Positions 1-5,938 of a stretch of 5,939 nt of DNA are shown here, in pieces. The stretch comes from Proteobacteria bacterium UBA1847 (GTDB taxonomy: Bacteria; Pseudomonadota; Gammaproteobacteria; Steroidobacterales; Woeseiaceae), in the NCBI GenBank assembly GCA_002338605.1, contig DDIP01000460.1:9305-15243 (forward strand). The letters are read 5' to 3'. Position numbers and translations under genes: made by a program. How positions within the stretch are numbered: position 1 is the stretch's first letter; the number at the start of each line of letters is the position of its first letter. The notes beneath the pieces were generated by a model. That model searched no databases. It was not told the origin of the DNA and saw nothing but the letters and a program-made list of their open reading frames with translations.

Positions 1-848
1 ATTTGCACCACGGCATTGTTGCCGATTGATGCGCCCATCACATCGAGTTTGCCGGGCACCGTCAGGTGCATCTGCCAGAACCGGTTCACTCCCTGCCACG
101 GAAAGTGCGGATTACCGAGCAACAGTCCGCGCCCGTTGTCCGTCACGTCCGAACCGAACGCCCAGGCATTCGATCCGAGCAGCGGATCATTGAAGCGAAA
201 GGCATCGAGCGCCGCGGTGGCCTGTTCGAGATCCGGCGGCGCAAAACTCCGGGCACCGGCTGGCGCCGGTTCGGCATTGACCATGGCGTCGGCCATCAGT
301 CCAATGCCGAGTTGTACCATCGTCAGCTCCTGGAGGCGCAGGTAGTCTGCGGTCGTCATCGGTCTCAACCATGCCCTTGCCCTGCAGGCATCCGGCAGAT
401 CCGCAGCATGCTCCTCAAGGTAGCGGTTATAGCCTCGGACATAGCCCCGGACAATGGCTTGCGCCTCCTGGCTTACCGACAGTTGCGCGCGCGCCAGTGC
501 CGCGTCATCCATGTGAGCACGCACGAAAATGTCGATCTGCTCGTTTGGCTGGTTACGCAAGCCAAGCAAGGCGGTTTGGTCCGGACCAAAGTACCTCGAC
601 CGCTCGCCCCTGATGGTGACGAGTTGATTTGCTGTCTGGCAAACATTGTCTTCTGCCTGGGCATAAGCGACGCCGTAGGCCAGCGACTCATAGTCAGGTG
701 CCGTGACATGCGCGATGCCATAGGTCGTGCGCTGGATCTCGACTGTTCGGGACAATCCTGGCGATGTCGCACAAGCCGTTGCGATTAGCCCCGACGCCAG
801 GCCGAGCGCGACGGCCCGCCTGCTACGGCGAGCTTGATTTTTCTTCAC
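1..848 (-). CDS. Penicillin/AHL acylase family Ntn hydrolase, N-terminal part (3' end outside window)
   Basis: Exported amidase that hydrolyses an acyl-amide bond; substrates in this family include penicillins, acyl-homoserine lactones and lipopeptides. An open frame of 282 codons runs off the left edge. The GTG start at 848 gives a basic n-region (MKKNQARRSRRAV) and a hydrophobic stretch ending in Cys26. Residues 36-110 read like the family alpha chain: R-T-T-Y-G-I-A-H-V at 40-48, then a G-V-A-Y-A-Q-A-E-D-N stretch. The motif G225-S226-N-A-W-A holds the expected nucleophile Ser226, with autocatalytic cleavage expected before it. His248 in GNPHFPW lies at beta-chain position 23, the usual catalytic His position. 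Later residues (beta Val about 70 and Asn) are beyond the window. The gene starts 9 bases after the receptor stop, with no clear Shine-Dalgarno site, so translational coupling is likely. The family is well supported; the subfamily and substrate are not. Confidence 0.9.
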   Translation of the reverse strand, partial: MKKNQARRSRRAVALGLASGLIATACATSPGLSRTVEIQRTTYGIAHVTAPDYESLAYGVAYAQAEDNVCQTANQLVTIRGERSRYFGPDQTALLGLRNQPNEQIDIFVRAHMDDAALARAQLSVSQEAQAIVRGYVRGYNRYLEEHAADLPDACRARAWLRPMTTADYLRLQELTMVQLGIGLMADAMVNAEPAPAGARSFAPPDLEQATAALDAFRFNDPLLGSNAWAFGSDVTDNGRGLLLGNPHFPWQGVNRFWQMHLTVPGKLDVMGASIGNNAVVQ

Positions 849-857
849 GCAACGCAA

Positions 858-3224
858 CTAGAAATTCCAGGCAAATTCAACCCCATAAGTACGAGGCATG
901 CCGGGAAGCTTGGCAATCGTCCCGAAAAAGTCGCGGAGTTCCGAAACGAAGTCTGTTTCGTCAGTCAGGTTCCGGCCCCACAGGTAGACTTCCCAGGTCT
1001 CAGCGTCGGACATCAGGCCAATGCGGGCGTCGACTTCTGTACGCGATGGAATCTCGCCGAACGCAATGGTGCCCGGGAAGGCGCTATTGTAGGGAACTTC
1101 GGTTTCGTTGTTTGCGGTCGTATAGTATTTGTCGGCGTAGGTTACGTCGCCGCGAAGCAGAAGCGTCGAACGCCATGCCGGAATACTGTGCAGGTACACG
1201 GCCCCAAGCGCCGCACTGGTCTCGGGCGCATTTACAAGCTTGTTGCCGGATACATCCGCGCCATTGCTGCCACCCCCCGGGAAGCTGTCAAACTCGGCAT
1301 TCAGCAGACCGATCGATCCCTGGATCGAGAAGTCGTTGGTCAGGTACCAGCTGGCCTCAGCCTCCAGACCCGTGGTTTCGACTTTCGCGGCATTGTTGAT
1401 TCGGATCGAGGTACGGCCACCGCCCAGATCCACAAACTGGTTAACCTGGTAGTCGTCATAGTTCGCAATGAACGCAGCAAGATTCAGCGTCACACGACCA
1501 TCGAGGTAGTTTCCTTTGAGTCCGAGTTCGTAGCTGTCGACCGTTTCCTTGTCAAACTCGAGGCCCTGGTTCGCGGCCAGTTCGTCGGCATTGATGTAGT
1601 CCAGGTTGAACCCTCCACTCTTGTAGCCGGCGGAATACCGCGCATAGATGTTGGTCGCATCGTCGATCGCGAACGTAAGGTTGACTGCTGGTGCAAAAAA
1701 AGTGTCCGAACGGTCGTTGATCAATGGCGACGGGTTCATCGGATCCGTACCGGTGGAGCCTATCGAAAAGATGCCGGAGTTCCGGCCATCGAGAGTCCAG
1801 TTTACGTCCTTGTCTTCGATCGAGTAGCGTGCTCCGAAACCGAGCTTCCAGCGCTCGCTAAGCTGATAGGCACCGTTGAAATAGACTGCGTAGCTGTTGG
1901 TATCAACCTTGCCGCGATTGAATACTTTCGATAGCGGTGGGCCGAAACCGATGAGTTGCGCTACGGTTGCATTTGGCAGTGCCGGGGCCGGCGGCAGCGG
2001 CGGTGACAGTGCACCAGAGGCATACAGCGGACCTATGAAAGCGTCGATAAAATCGGCGCCGAGAACAACGTCGCGATTGGTTTTTGATTCCTGCTGATAC
2101 AGATATAAGCCAACCATATAGGTAAACGGTTCCCCGTCAGCCGAGATGAACTGAAACTCCTGCGACAGCACGTCATAGTCGTCAGCGTATTCGATTGAAA
2201 TGATATCGACGGGAGAATAATCGGTAGCGTTCGAATACACGGCGTCGGTCGTACGGTAACCCGTGATGCTTTTCAGCGTGTGGCCGCTGTCAAGATCATA
2301 AGTCAGGTCGAGCGCGCCACCGTATACGTCTCGATCATCAAACGGATCGAAGTTAAAAGCCACCTCGCCAAGCGCCGGTGCAGCCATGACGGGCTGTGCC
2401 CCGAGCATGTCGGTCACGGGATCGCCTAACAAGATCAGGCCCTCGCTGTTGAGACCATCGAAGGATGCATTGATCTCGAGCTTGTCGCTTGCGGCGATCC
2501 GCAGCTGTGCCCTGTAGGCCAGGACGTCGCGGTTACCGAGGTCGTTTCCGGTTACGATATTGCGTACATATCCATCGCGGTCTGTCTTCGAAACAGAAAA
2601 ACCGGCACTCACCCTGTCACTCAAGGGGAGATTGACGATGCCCTTGATTTCACTGTAGTTAAAATTACCAATATCGGCACTGACAATTCCGTGGAATTCA
2701 TCATCGGGCTTCTTGGTAATCAGGTTGATCGCGCCCGCGACCGTGTTCTTGCCAAACAGCGTCCCCTGTGGGCCACGCAGTACTTCAATGCGCTCCAGAT
2801 TGAGCAACTCCTGGTTTATCGCCGGCGACTGACCAACGTATACGCCGTCGACGTAGACACCGACACGAGAATCAAAACCGATGTTTCGGCTCGGTGCCCC
2901 AACACCACGGATGGTGACTGTCGAAGTGAAGTCGTTCCCCGGCGATATTTGCAGGTTCGGAATGTAGTCGGCGACGTCCTTGAGTTCGCGAATGCCGGTC
3001 TGATCAATTGCATCACTGTTGAAAACCGAGATGGCAACCGGAACATCCTTGAGTCGTTCGGTTCGTTTTTGAGCCGTAACCACGATCTCCTCGATCAAGA
3101 AGCCGTCGTCCTGCGCGATCGCTGCGAATGAAGCCATGAGCAGCGCAGTTACAGCACCACCGGTAATTTGGGTCCGCATTGCCATCCTTGCAGTCCCGCC
3201 ATTCCTCGTTTTGCCCTTGGTCAT
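858..3224 (-). CDS. TonB-dependent outer-membrane receptor
   Basis: Energy-dependent outer-membrane importer. From the ATG at 3224 it has 788 residues, normal for the family. The order is: basic leader with a signal peptide, likely cleaved after ...ASFAAIA at about residue 37; TonB box IEEIVVTAQKR at about 44-54; plug domain at about 55-175, with IPNLQ, TIRGVG, GVYVDGVYVG and the LRGPQGTLFGKN motif; then a beta-barrel ending in VEFAWNF with the usual terminal Phe. There is no FecA-type N-terminal signalling domain, so transcriptional control by the neighbouring regulator is more likely than anti-sigma signalling. The start at 3224 is preferred because GAGGGG lies 7 bases upstream. A longer GTG start at 3272 lies upstream of the predicted transcription start. 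A shorter ATG at 3179, preceded by AAGGA, also gives a good signal peptide. It is the first gene of an operon with the acylase. The ligand is unknown; the acylase suggests an acylated amide or peptide rather than a siderophore. Confidence 0.96.
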   Translation of the reverse strand: MTKGKTRNGGTARMAMRTQITGGAVTALLMASFAAIAQDDGFLIEEIVVTAQKRTERLKDVPVAISVFNSDAIDQTGIRELKDVADYIPNLQISPGNDFTSTVTIRGVGAPSRNIGFDSRVGVYVDGVYVGQSPAINQELLNLERIEVLRGPQGTLFGKNTVAGAINLITKKPDDEFHGIVSADIGNFNYSEIKGIVNLPLSDRVSAGFSVSKTDRDGYVRNIVTGNDLGNRDVLAYRAQLRIAASDKLEINASFDGLNSEGLILLGDPVTDMLGAQPVMAAPALGEVAFNFDPFDDRDVYGGALDLTYDLDSGHTLKSITGYRTTDAVYSNATDYSPVDIISIEYADDYDVLSQEFQFISADGEPFTYMVGLYLYQQESKTNRDVVLGADFIDAFIGPLYASGALSPPLPPAPALPNATVAQLIGFGPPLSKVFNRGKVDTNSYAVYFNGAYQLSERWKLGFGARYSIEDKDVNWTLDGRNSGIFSIGSTGTDPMNPSPLINDRSDTFFAPAVNLTFAIDDATNIYARYSAGYKSGGFNLDYINADELAANQGLEFDKETVDSYELGLKGNYLDGRVTLNLAAFIANYDDYQVNQFVDLGGGRTSIRINNAAKVETTGLEAEASWYLTNDFSIQGSIGLLNAEFDSFPGGGSNGADVSGNKLVNAPETSAALGAVYLHSIPAWRSTLLLRGDVTYADKYYTTANNETEVPYNSAFPGTIAFGEIPSRTEVDARIGLMSDAETWEVYLWGRNLTDETDFVSELRDFFGTIAKLPGMPRTYGVEFAWNF

Positions 3225-3231
3225 TGCCTGA

Positions 3232-3237
3232 CCCCTC
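3232..3237 (-). promoter_or_regulatory. Ribosome binding site of the TonB receptor, deciding its start
   Basis: On the minus strand GAGGGG sits 7 bases before the ATG at 3224. This is the best Shine-Dalgarno match near any candidate start of the receptor, and it lies within the predicted transcript. A second candidate, AAGGA, stands 5 bases before the ATG at 3179, so some initiation there cannot be excluded. Confidence 0.7.
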
Positions 3238-3240
3238 GAT

Positions 3241-3269
3241 TTGTCGATAAACTGGCAAAATGGTATGAC
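3241..3269 (+). promoter_or_regulatory. Candidate sigma70-type promoter of the regulator-dipeptidase operon
   Basis: TTGTCG (3241-3246) and TATGAC (3264-3269) are separated by 17 bases; each matches 4 of 6 consensus positions. Transcription would start near 3276, about 35 bases before the GTG at 3311. The -10 overlaps the same palindrome as the divergent promoter, which predicts autoregulation. It is weaker than the opposite promoter and inferred from sequence only. Confidence 0.45.
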
Positions 3270-3274
3270 CACTT
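3258..3274. promoter_or_regulatory. Putative operator of the adjacent FadR-subfamily regulator
   Basis: The core TGGT-ATG-ACCA (3261-3271) is a perfect inverted repeat around a 3-base centre. The next pair is a mismatch and the two beyond it match again (AA...TT), giving 17 bases. Operators of FadR-subfamily GntR regulators such as PdhR and LldR have the form TGGTNNNACCA, and the neighbouring gene encodes such a regulator. The site covers the -10 elements of both divergent promoters. I infer repression of both operons, relieved by a small-molecule effector. Confidence 0.75.
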
Positions 3275-3288
3275 GTTCACTGTGTCAA
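3260..3288 (-). promoter_or_regulatory. Sigma70-type promoter of the receptor-acylase operon
   Basis: Read on the minus strand, a perfect -35 hexamer TTGACA (3288-3283) is followed after exactly 17 bases by TACCAT (3265-3260), which matches 4 of 6 bases of the -10 consensus. The transcript would start near the A opposite 3253, leaving about 29 bases of leader before the ATG at 3224. The -10 element lies within the TGGT-ATG-ACCA palindrome, so binding there should block the polymerase. Confidence 0.7.
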
Positions 3289-3300
3289 TTCTTCTCCGCT

Positions 3301-3304
3301 GGAG
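3301..3304 (+). promoter_or_regulatory. Ribosome binding site of the GntR regulator
   Basis: GGAG lies 6 bases upstream of the GTG at 3311 and supports this non-ATG start. No in-frame ATG gives a full-length winged-helix domain. Confidence 0.65.
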
Positions 3305-3310
3305 TAATCC

Positions 3311-4060
3311 GTGAGTCAATCCGACAGGCTTGTAAAAATTGCCCCGACACTGCGACGCGAGGCCCTTGCTGAGCAAATTGTTCGACAAATCGTCGGACTC
3401 ATCAAAGACGGCAACCTGAAACCGGGGGACCGACTTCCCGCAGAACGCATCCTTGCGACCCAGCTCGGCGTCGGTCGCCCAACACTGCGCGAGGCGCTGC
3501 GCGCATTGCAGTTGCTCGGGATAGTCGACATACGTCATGGCGGCGGTGTGTTTGTCTCGGAAATTCAACCCGAGGCACTGATGGGTCCCCTGCACTTGTT
3601 CGTCAGTGTCGAGAACCAGGACCTCACGAAACTGCTCGAAGCTCGCAAGGTCATTGAAGGCGCAGTACTCGCGTTCGTGGCGAGCAAGATTTCAGATGCT
3701 GCGATTGACGCACTGAATAGCAATCTGCGACGCCTGAAAACGCTGATCGACAATGCGACCGACGATCACAGCTATCGACAGCAATTCCACGTTCTGGCCC
3801 AGGAGTTTCGCGACATCATCGAAGCCGCCGCTGACAACCCGGTTTTGTCGCGCGCTGTGCTCAGTTTCGATGTCTATACGGCAACCGCTCGCAACCAGCT
3901 TCTGAGGATCGACTCACCTGAACAGTTACTCGTGAACCATTGCCGTATCGTCGACGCTCTGACGGACCGTGACCCGGCCGCTGCCAAAGAAGCCCTCGAA
4001 GCTCACATTGATTATCTGAGCAGCGCTGCGGATACCGCGCACGAGCCGGACAATGCATAA
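3311..4060 (+). CDS. GntR family transcriptional regulator, FadR subfamily (FCD domain)
   Basis: A 249-residue cytoplasmic DNA-binding protein of typical length for the subfamily. The winged helix spans about residues 17-82: ALAEQIVRQIVGLIKDG, then LKPGDRLPAER, the recognition-helix region VGRPTLREALRALQLLG, and the wing IRHGGGVFV. The helical effector domain (FCD type) covers about 105-236, ending in the usual pattern H210-x-x-I-V-D-A-L...A-H232-I. The usual D-x-x-F-H metal motif before A-x-N-P appears as A163-Q-E-F-R167, so two of the normal metal ligands seem absent. The gene starts with GTG after a GGAG site. It is divergent from the receptor-acylase operon and overlaps the dipeptidase by 8 bases, which argues that it controls this locus. 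Its likely operator is the palindrome at 3258-3274. The effector is unknown; a product of the pathway is the natural guess. Confidence 0.94.
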   Translation: MSQSDRLVKIAPTLRREALAEQIVRQIVGLIKDGNLKPGDRLPAERILATQLGVGRPTLREALRALQLLGIVDIRHGGGVFVSEIQPEALMGPLHLFVSVENQDLTKLLEARKVIEGAVLAFVASKISDAAIDALNSNLRRLKTLIDNATDDHSYRQQFHVLAQEFRDIIEAAADNPVLSRAVLSFDVYTATARNQLLRIDSPEQLLVNHCRIVDALTDRDPAAAKEALEAHIDYLSSAADTAHEPDNA

Positions 4061-5228
4061 GTGGACCCGACGCGGTGTGATTGGTGGCGCCGCCGCTGTG
4101 CTAGCCACTGGTGCATGGTGGCTGCGTGGTCGTAAACCACCCGTTGGGGCCGAGATCACGGACAACAGCCTGGCGCGTGCGGAGGCGTTGTTGCATTCGC
4201 AGACGATCGTCGATGTGCACAGTCATTCCGGACGCTCCTTCCTCGTTGGGGCGAGTCCCAACAATCTCATCGTCCGACTCATGCGTGACGGGTTTGAACG
4301 ACAGCGTGCGGCTGATATGCAAGCTGCGCAGGTGAACGCTGGACTCATCGCGATCGTCGCTGACATCGCCGTGCTCGGGCTGACGGACAACGGCCTTCAG
4401 ACGGTGCGCCCTTTTGAGCCCGGCGAGGCCTTTGCCGACTACCAGCGACAACTGACCCGTCTGTTACATGTCATCGATGACGGTACGTTTTCGCTCGCAT
4501 TGTCAGTCAATGACATCCTGACAGCGAGATCGGCGGCAAGTCCCGCTGTCGTATTGTCCTGCGAGGGTGGCGACTTCATCGAGACCGATGTCACTCGGGT
4601 TGAAGATGCCTACAATGCCGGGCTGCGTTCGATCACATTGCTGCACTACAACGAGAATTTGCTCGGCGATAACCAGACCGGTTCACGCCTGCACGGCGGC
4701 CTCACGGCGCTTGGCCATGAGGTCGTCGCTGAAATGAATCGTCTTGGTATGGTCGTCGATGTCGCCCATGCCAGCTTCGAGACCTGCAGGGACACGATTT
4801 CTGCATCTAAGGCGCCTGTAATGCTTTCGCACAGCAATCTCAATACGAATTCGAATAGCTCACCGCGATTCCTTAGCCGCGAGCACGCCCACCTTGTAAG
4901 CGATGCCGATGGCATCATCGGCGCCTGGCCCGCCGGAATTGGCAGCAAAACCCTGGCCGACTTCGCGGCCCAGGTGATCGCCCTCGCCAACGAGGTGGGT
5001 GCCAACCATATCGCGATCGGCACTGATATGGATGGCAACTACAAGCCGGTCCTGACCGACTACACGGATTTTGTATTGCTTGCGGCCCTGTTGCTTCAAC
5101 AAGGCATGTCCGAAAGTGACATTGGCAAATGTCTGGGCGGTAACTTCTTGCGCGTATTCAGTGACGTGGAAGCGGTCGCGGCTGTTGCCGGGCACTCGCC
5201 ATCGAAAACGCAGCCAGAAATTCAGTAA
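4053..5228 (+). CDS. Exported M19 (membrane/renal dipeptidase family) metallopeptidase
   Basis: A 391-residue zinc-type hydrolase of a family that cleaves dipeptides, including ones with D- or dehydro C-terminal residues. The N-terminus has a twin-arginine leader: T-R-R-G-V-I-G-G at 5-12, then a hydrophobic stretch to about Trp23. No sharp cleavage site is visible, so it may stay anchored in the inner membrane facing the periplasm. Family landmarks in order are: VDVHSHSG with His56 and His58; SCEGGD with the bridging Glu171; LLHYNEN with His198; NRLGMVVDVAHAS with His239; MLSHSN with His260; a possible substrate-binding Arg272; AIGTDMDG with Asp325; and GGNFLRVF at 362-369. The first metal motif is His-x-His where the family normally has His-x-Asp. 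The ATG lies inside the last codons of the regulator gene, with no strong Shine-Dalgarno site, suggesting coupled translation. The enzyme may process the product of the acylase. Confidence 0.93.
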   Translation: MHKWTRRGVIGGAAAVLATGAWWLRGRKPPVGAEITDNSLARAEALLHSQTIVDVHSHSGRSFLVGASPNNLIVRLMRDGFERQRAADMQAAQVNAGLIAIVADIAVLGLTDNGLQTVRPFEPGEAFADYQRQLTRLLHVIDDGTFSLALSVNDILTARSAASPAVVLSCEGGDFIETDVTRVEDAYNAGLRSITLLHYNENLLGDNQTGSRLHGGLTALGHEVVAEMNRLGMVVDVAHASFETCRDTISASKAPVMLSHSNLNTNSNSSPRFLSREHAHLVSDADGIIGAWPAGIGSKTLADFAAQVIALANEVGANHIAIGTDMDGNYKPVLTDYTDFVLLAALLLQQGMSESDIGKCLGGNFLRVFSDVEAVAAVAGHSPSKTQPEIQ

Positions 5229-5285
5229 AAATTAACAATCAGCGCAGAGGTCTTTGAACAAGTCTCAACAATACAACAGAGCAAA

Positions 5286-5304
5286 TTCCGTCTGGTTGAC
5301 GGAA
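5286..5304. terminator. Perfect 7-bp hairpin, possible transcription terminator
   Basis: TTCCGTC and GACGGAA pair perfectly around the 5-base loop TGGTT, 57 bases after the dipeptidase stop. No T-run follows on the plus strand and only TTT follows on the minus strand, so it is not a classical intrinsic terminator. It could still end or stabilise the regulator-dipeptidase transcript. Confidence 0.4.
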
Positions 5305-5325
5305 CTCAACTCTCTCTCGAATAGC

Positions 5326-5345
5326 CTCGGGATCCGATGCCCGAG
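5326..5345. repeat. Inverted repeat CTCGGG / CCCGAG
   Basis: A perfect GC-rich 6-bp stem with an 8-base loop. A competing stem, CTCTCG (5314-5319) with CGAGAG (5342-5347), shares the right arm, so only one of the two can form at a time. No T-run follows. The role is unknown; it may add to 3'-end formation of the plus-strand transcript. Confidence 0.4.
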
Positions 5346-5425
5346 AGCAGTAAATGTTCTCTGTCGATTGCTATAAGTTTCGATGTACTCTCCAATATCG
5401 GATATGGCCTGTCACCGAGATATAT

Positions 5426-5444
5426 ATCGTTCACGATGAACGAT
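5426..5444. repeat. Perfect 8-bp inverted repeat ATCGTTCA-CGA-TGAACGAT
   Basis: Two perfect 8-base arms flank a 3-base centre, following an alternating AT tract. The compact symmetry fits a dimeric regulator site as well as a tight hairpin. No T-run is adjacent and no gene starts nearby, so its role is open. Confidence 0.45.
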
Positions 5445-5472
5445 CTAGCAGTTCCAATCTGGTTTTAATTGA

Positions 5473-5514
5473 GTAATACCGACCCAATGGACTCGAGTGA
5501 GAGCATCGTATTAC
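5473..5514. repeat. Inverted repeat GTAATAC / GTATTAC around an ACTCGAGT palindrome
   Basis: Two perfect 7-base arms are 28 bases apart, with the 8-base palindrome ACTCGAGT (5491-5498) between them. A nested symmetry of this kind may be a structured RNA element, a protein site or chance. No function is claimed. Confidence 0.3.
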
Positions 5515-5617
5515 GGTGTCGTCAACCAAGACTACTCACGGTGATCCCAATCGATCGGGGCTGCACGTGATTGCGATTCGTTCCTTCAAGAATTGCGGCC
5601 GGGTCCGTGTCCTTCTG

Positions 5618-5938
5618 TCAAGAAACACGTCGCAGTGATTTCGTGGCGGCGACATTGCTGAGTATCAAGGCGCCGCGAACCACCAGCGTGACAAAGGCTG
5701 CAGAGGCTACCCCGAGTAACAAAATACCTGCCTCATTCTGTTGCTGGACAGTATAGGTAGAGCAAACCGGGACAACGGCGCTTGCGTACACCAGGCCCGC
5801 CGCCAGAATCATGCCGAGTGCGTAGATGCCGAATGCAATCTTTGCCTGGAATGGTAAGCGCGGCAGGCCGATTGCCAGTGACCAGCCCACAGTGAGCATG
5901 TTGATGTGCATCAATTGATCCACCCATGTGTGGGTGAG
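5618..5938 (-). CDS. Small integral membrane protein, C-terminal part (5' end possibly outside window)
   Basis: The minus-strand frame is open to the right edge and gives 106 residues before a TGA at 5620-5618. Hydrophobic segments include INMLTVGWSLAIGL, IAFGIYALGMILAAGLVY and AGILLLGVASAAFVTLVV, with a short basic tail (ATKSLRRVS). Internal starts exist (GTG at 5923, ATG at 5911, the latter with GGTGGA 7 bases upstream), but the frame upstream stays open with protein-like sequence (LTHTWVDQ), so a longer gene beginning outside is likely. The pattern of a His near a helix, a G-x-P-x-L turn and a Lys-led next helix loosely recalls the styrene-oxide isomerase / hydroxylaminobenzene mutase type of small membrane protein. 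That resemblance is from memory and weak. It is convergent with the dipeptidase and probably unrelated to it. Confidence 0.65.
   Translation of the reverse strand, partial: LTHTWVDQLMHINMLTVGWSLAIGLPRLPFQAKIAFGIYALGMILAAGLVYASAVVPVCSTYTVQQQNEAGILLLGVASAAFVTLVVRGALILSNVAATKSLRRVS

Larger units (their letters stand above)
5229..5617. other. Gene-free AT-richer region between convergent genes
   Basis: About 390 bases lie between the stop of the dipeptidase and the stop of the right-hand membrane protein. Hand counts give 21 of 60 G+C at 5221-5280 and 25 of 60 at 5341-5400, against 42 of 60 at 4921-4980 in the neighbouring gene. No frame gives a credible protein and no tRNA or rRNA is recognisable. 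Four inverted repeats are visible and are listed separately. The length is large for a convergent spacer. A decayed gene, a small RNA or acquired DNA are all possible, and nothing visible decides between them. Confidence 0.6.

Noticed and set aside
66..788. Plus-strand open frame of 240 codons
   Set aside because: It is antisense to the acylase, whose continuous minus-strand frame carries the conserved nucleophile and motif spacing. The plus-strand product shows no family features.
1337..1349. TGGTCAGGTACCA, resembling the operator
   Set aside because: The spacer is 5 bases rather than 3 and the site lies within receptor codons, so it is probably chance.
834..1934. Long plus-strand open frame of 366 codons
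   Set aside because: It lies opposite the TonB receptor and has no recognisable domains. The minus-strand frame has clear family motifs along its length, so this is a shadow frame of GC-rich coding DNA.
5286..5304. Calling this hairpin a definite intrinsic terminator
   Set aside because: The stem is perfect, but no run of T residues follows on either strand beyond three, so it is kept only as a possible terminator.
5571..5756. Plus-strand open frame of 61 codons
   Set aside because: It mostly overlaps the minus-strand membrane protein, has no clear ribosome site and no recognisable features.
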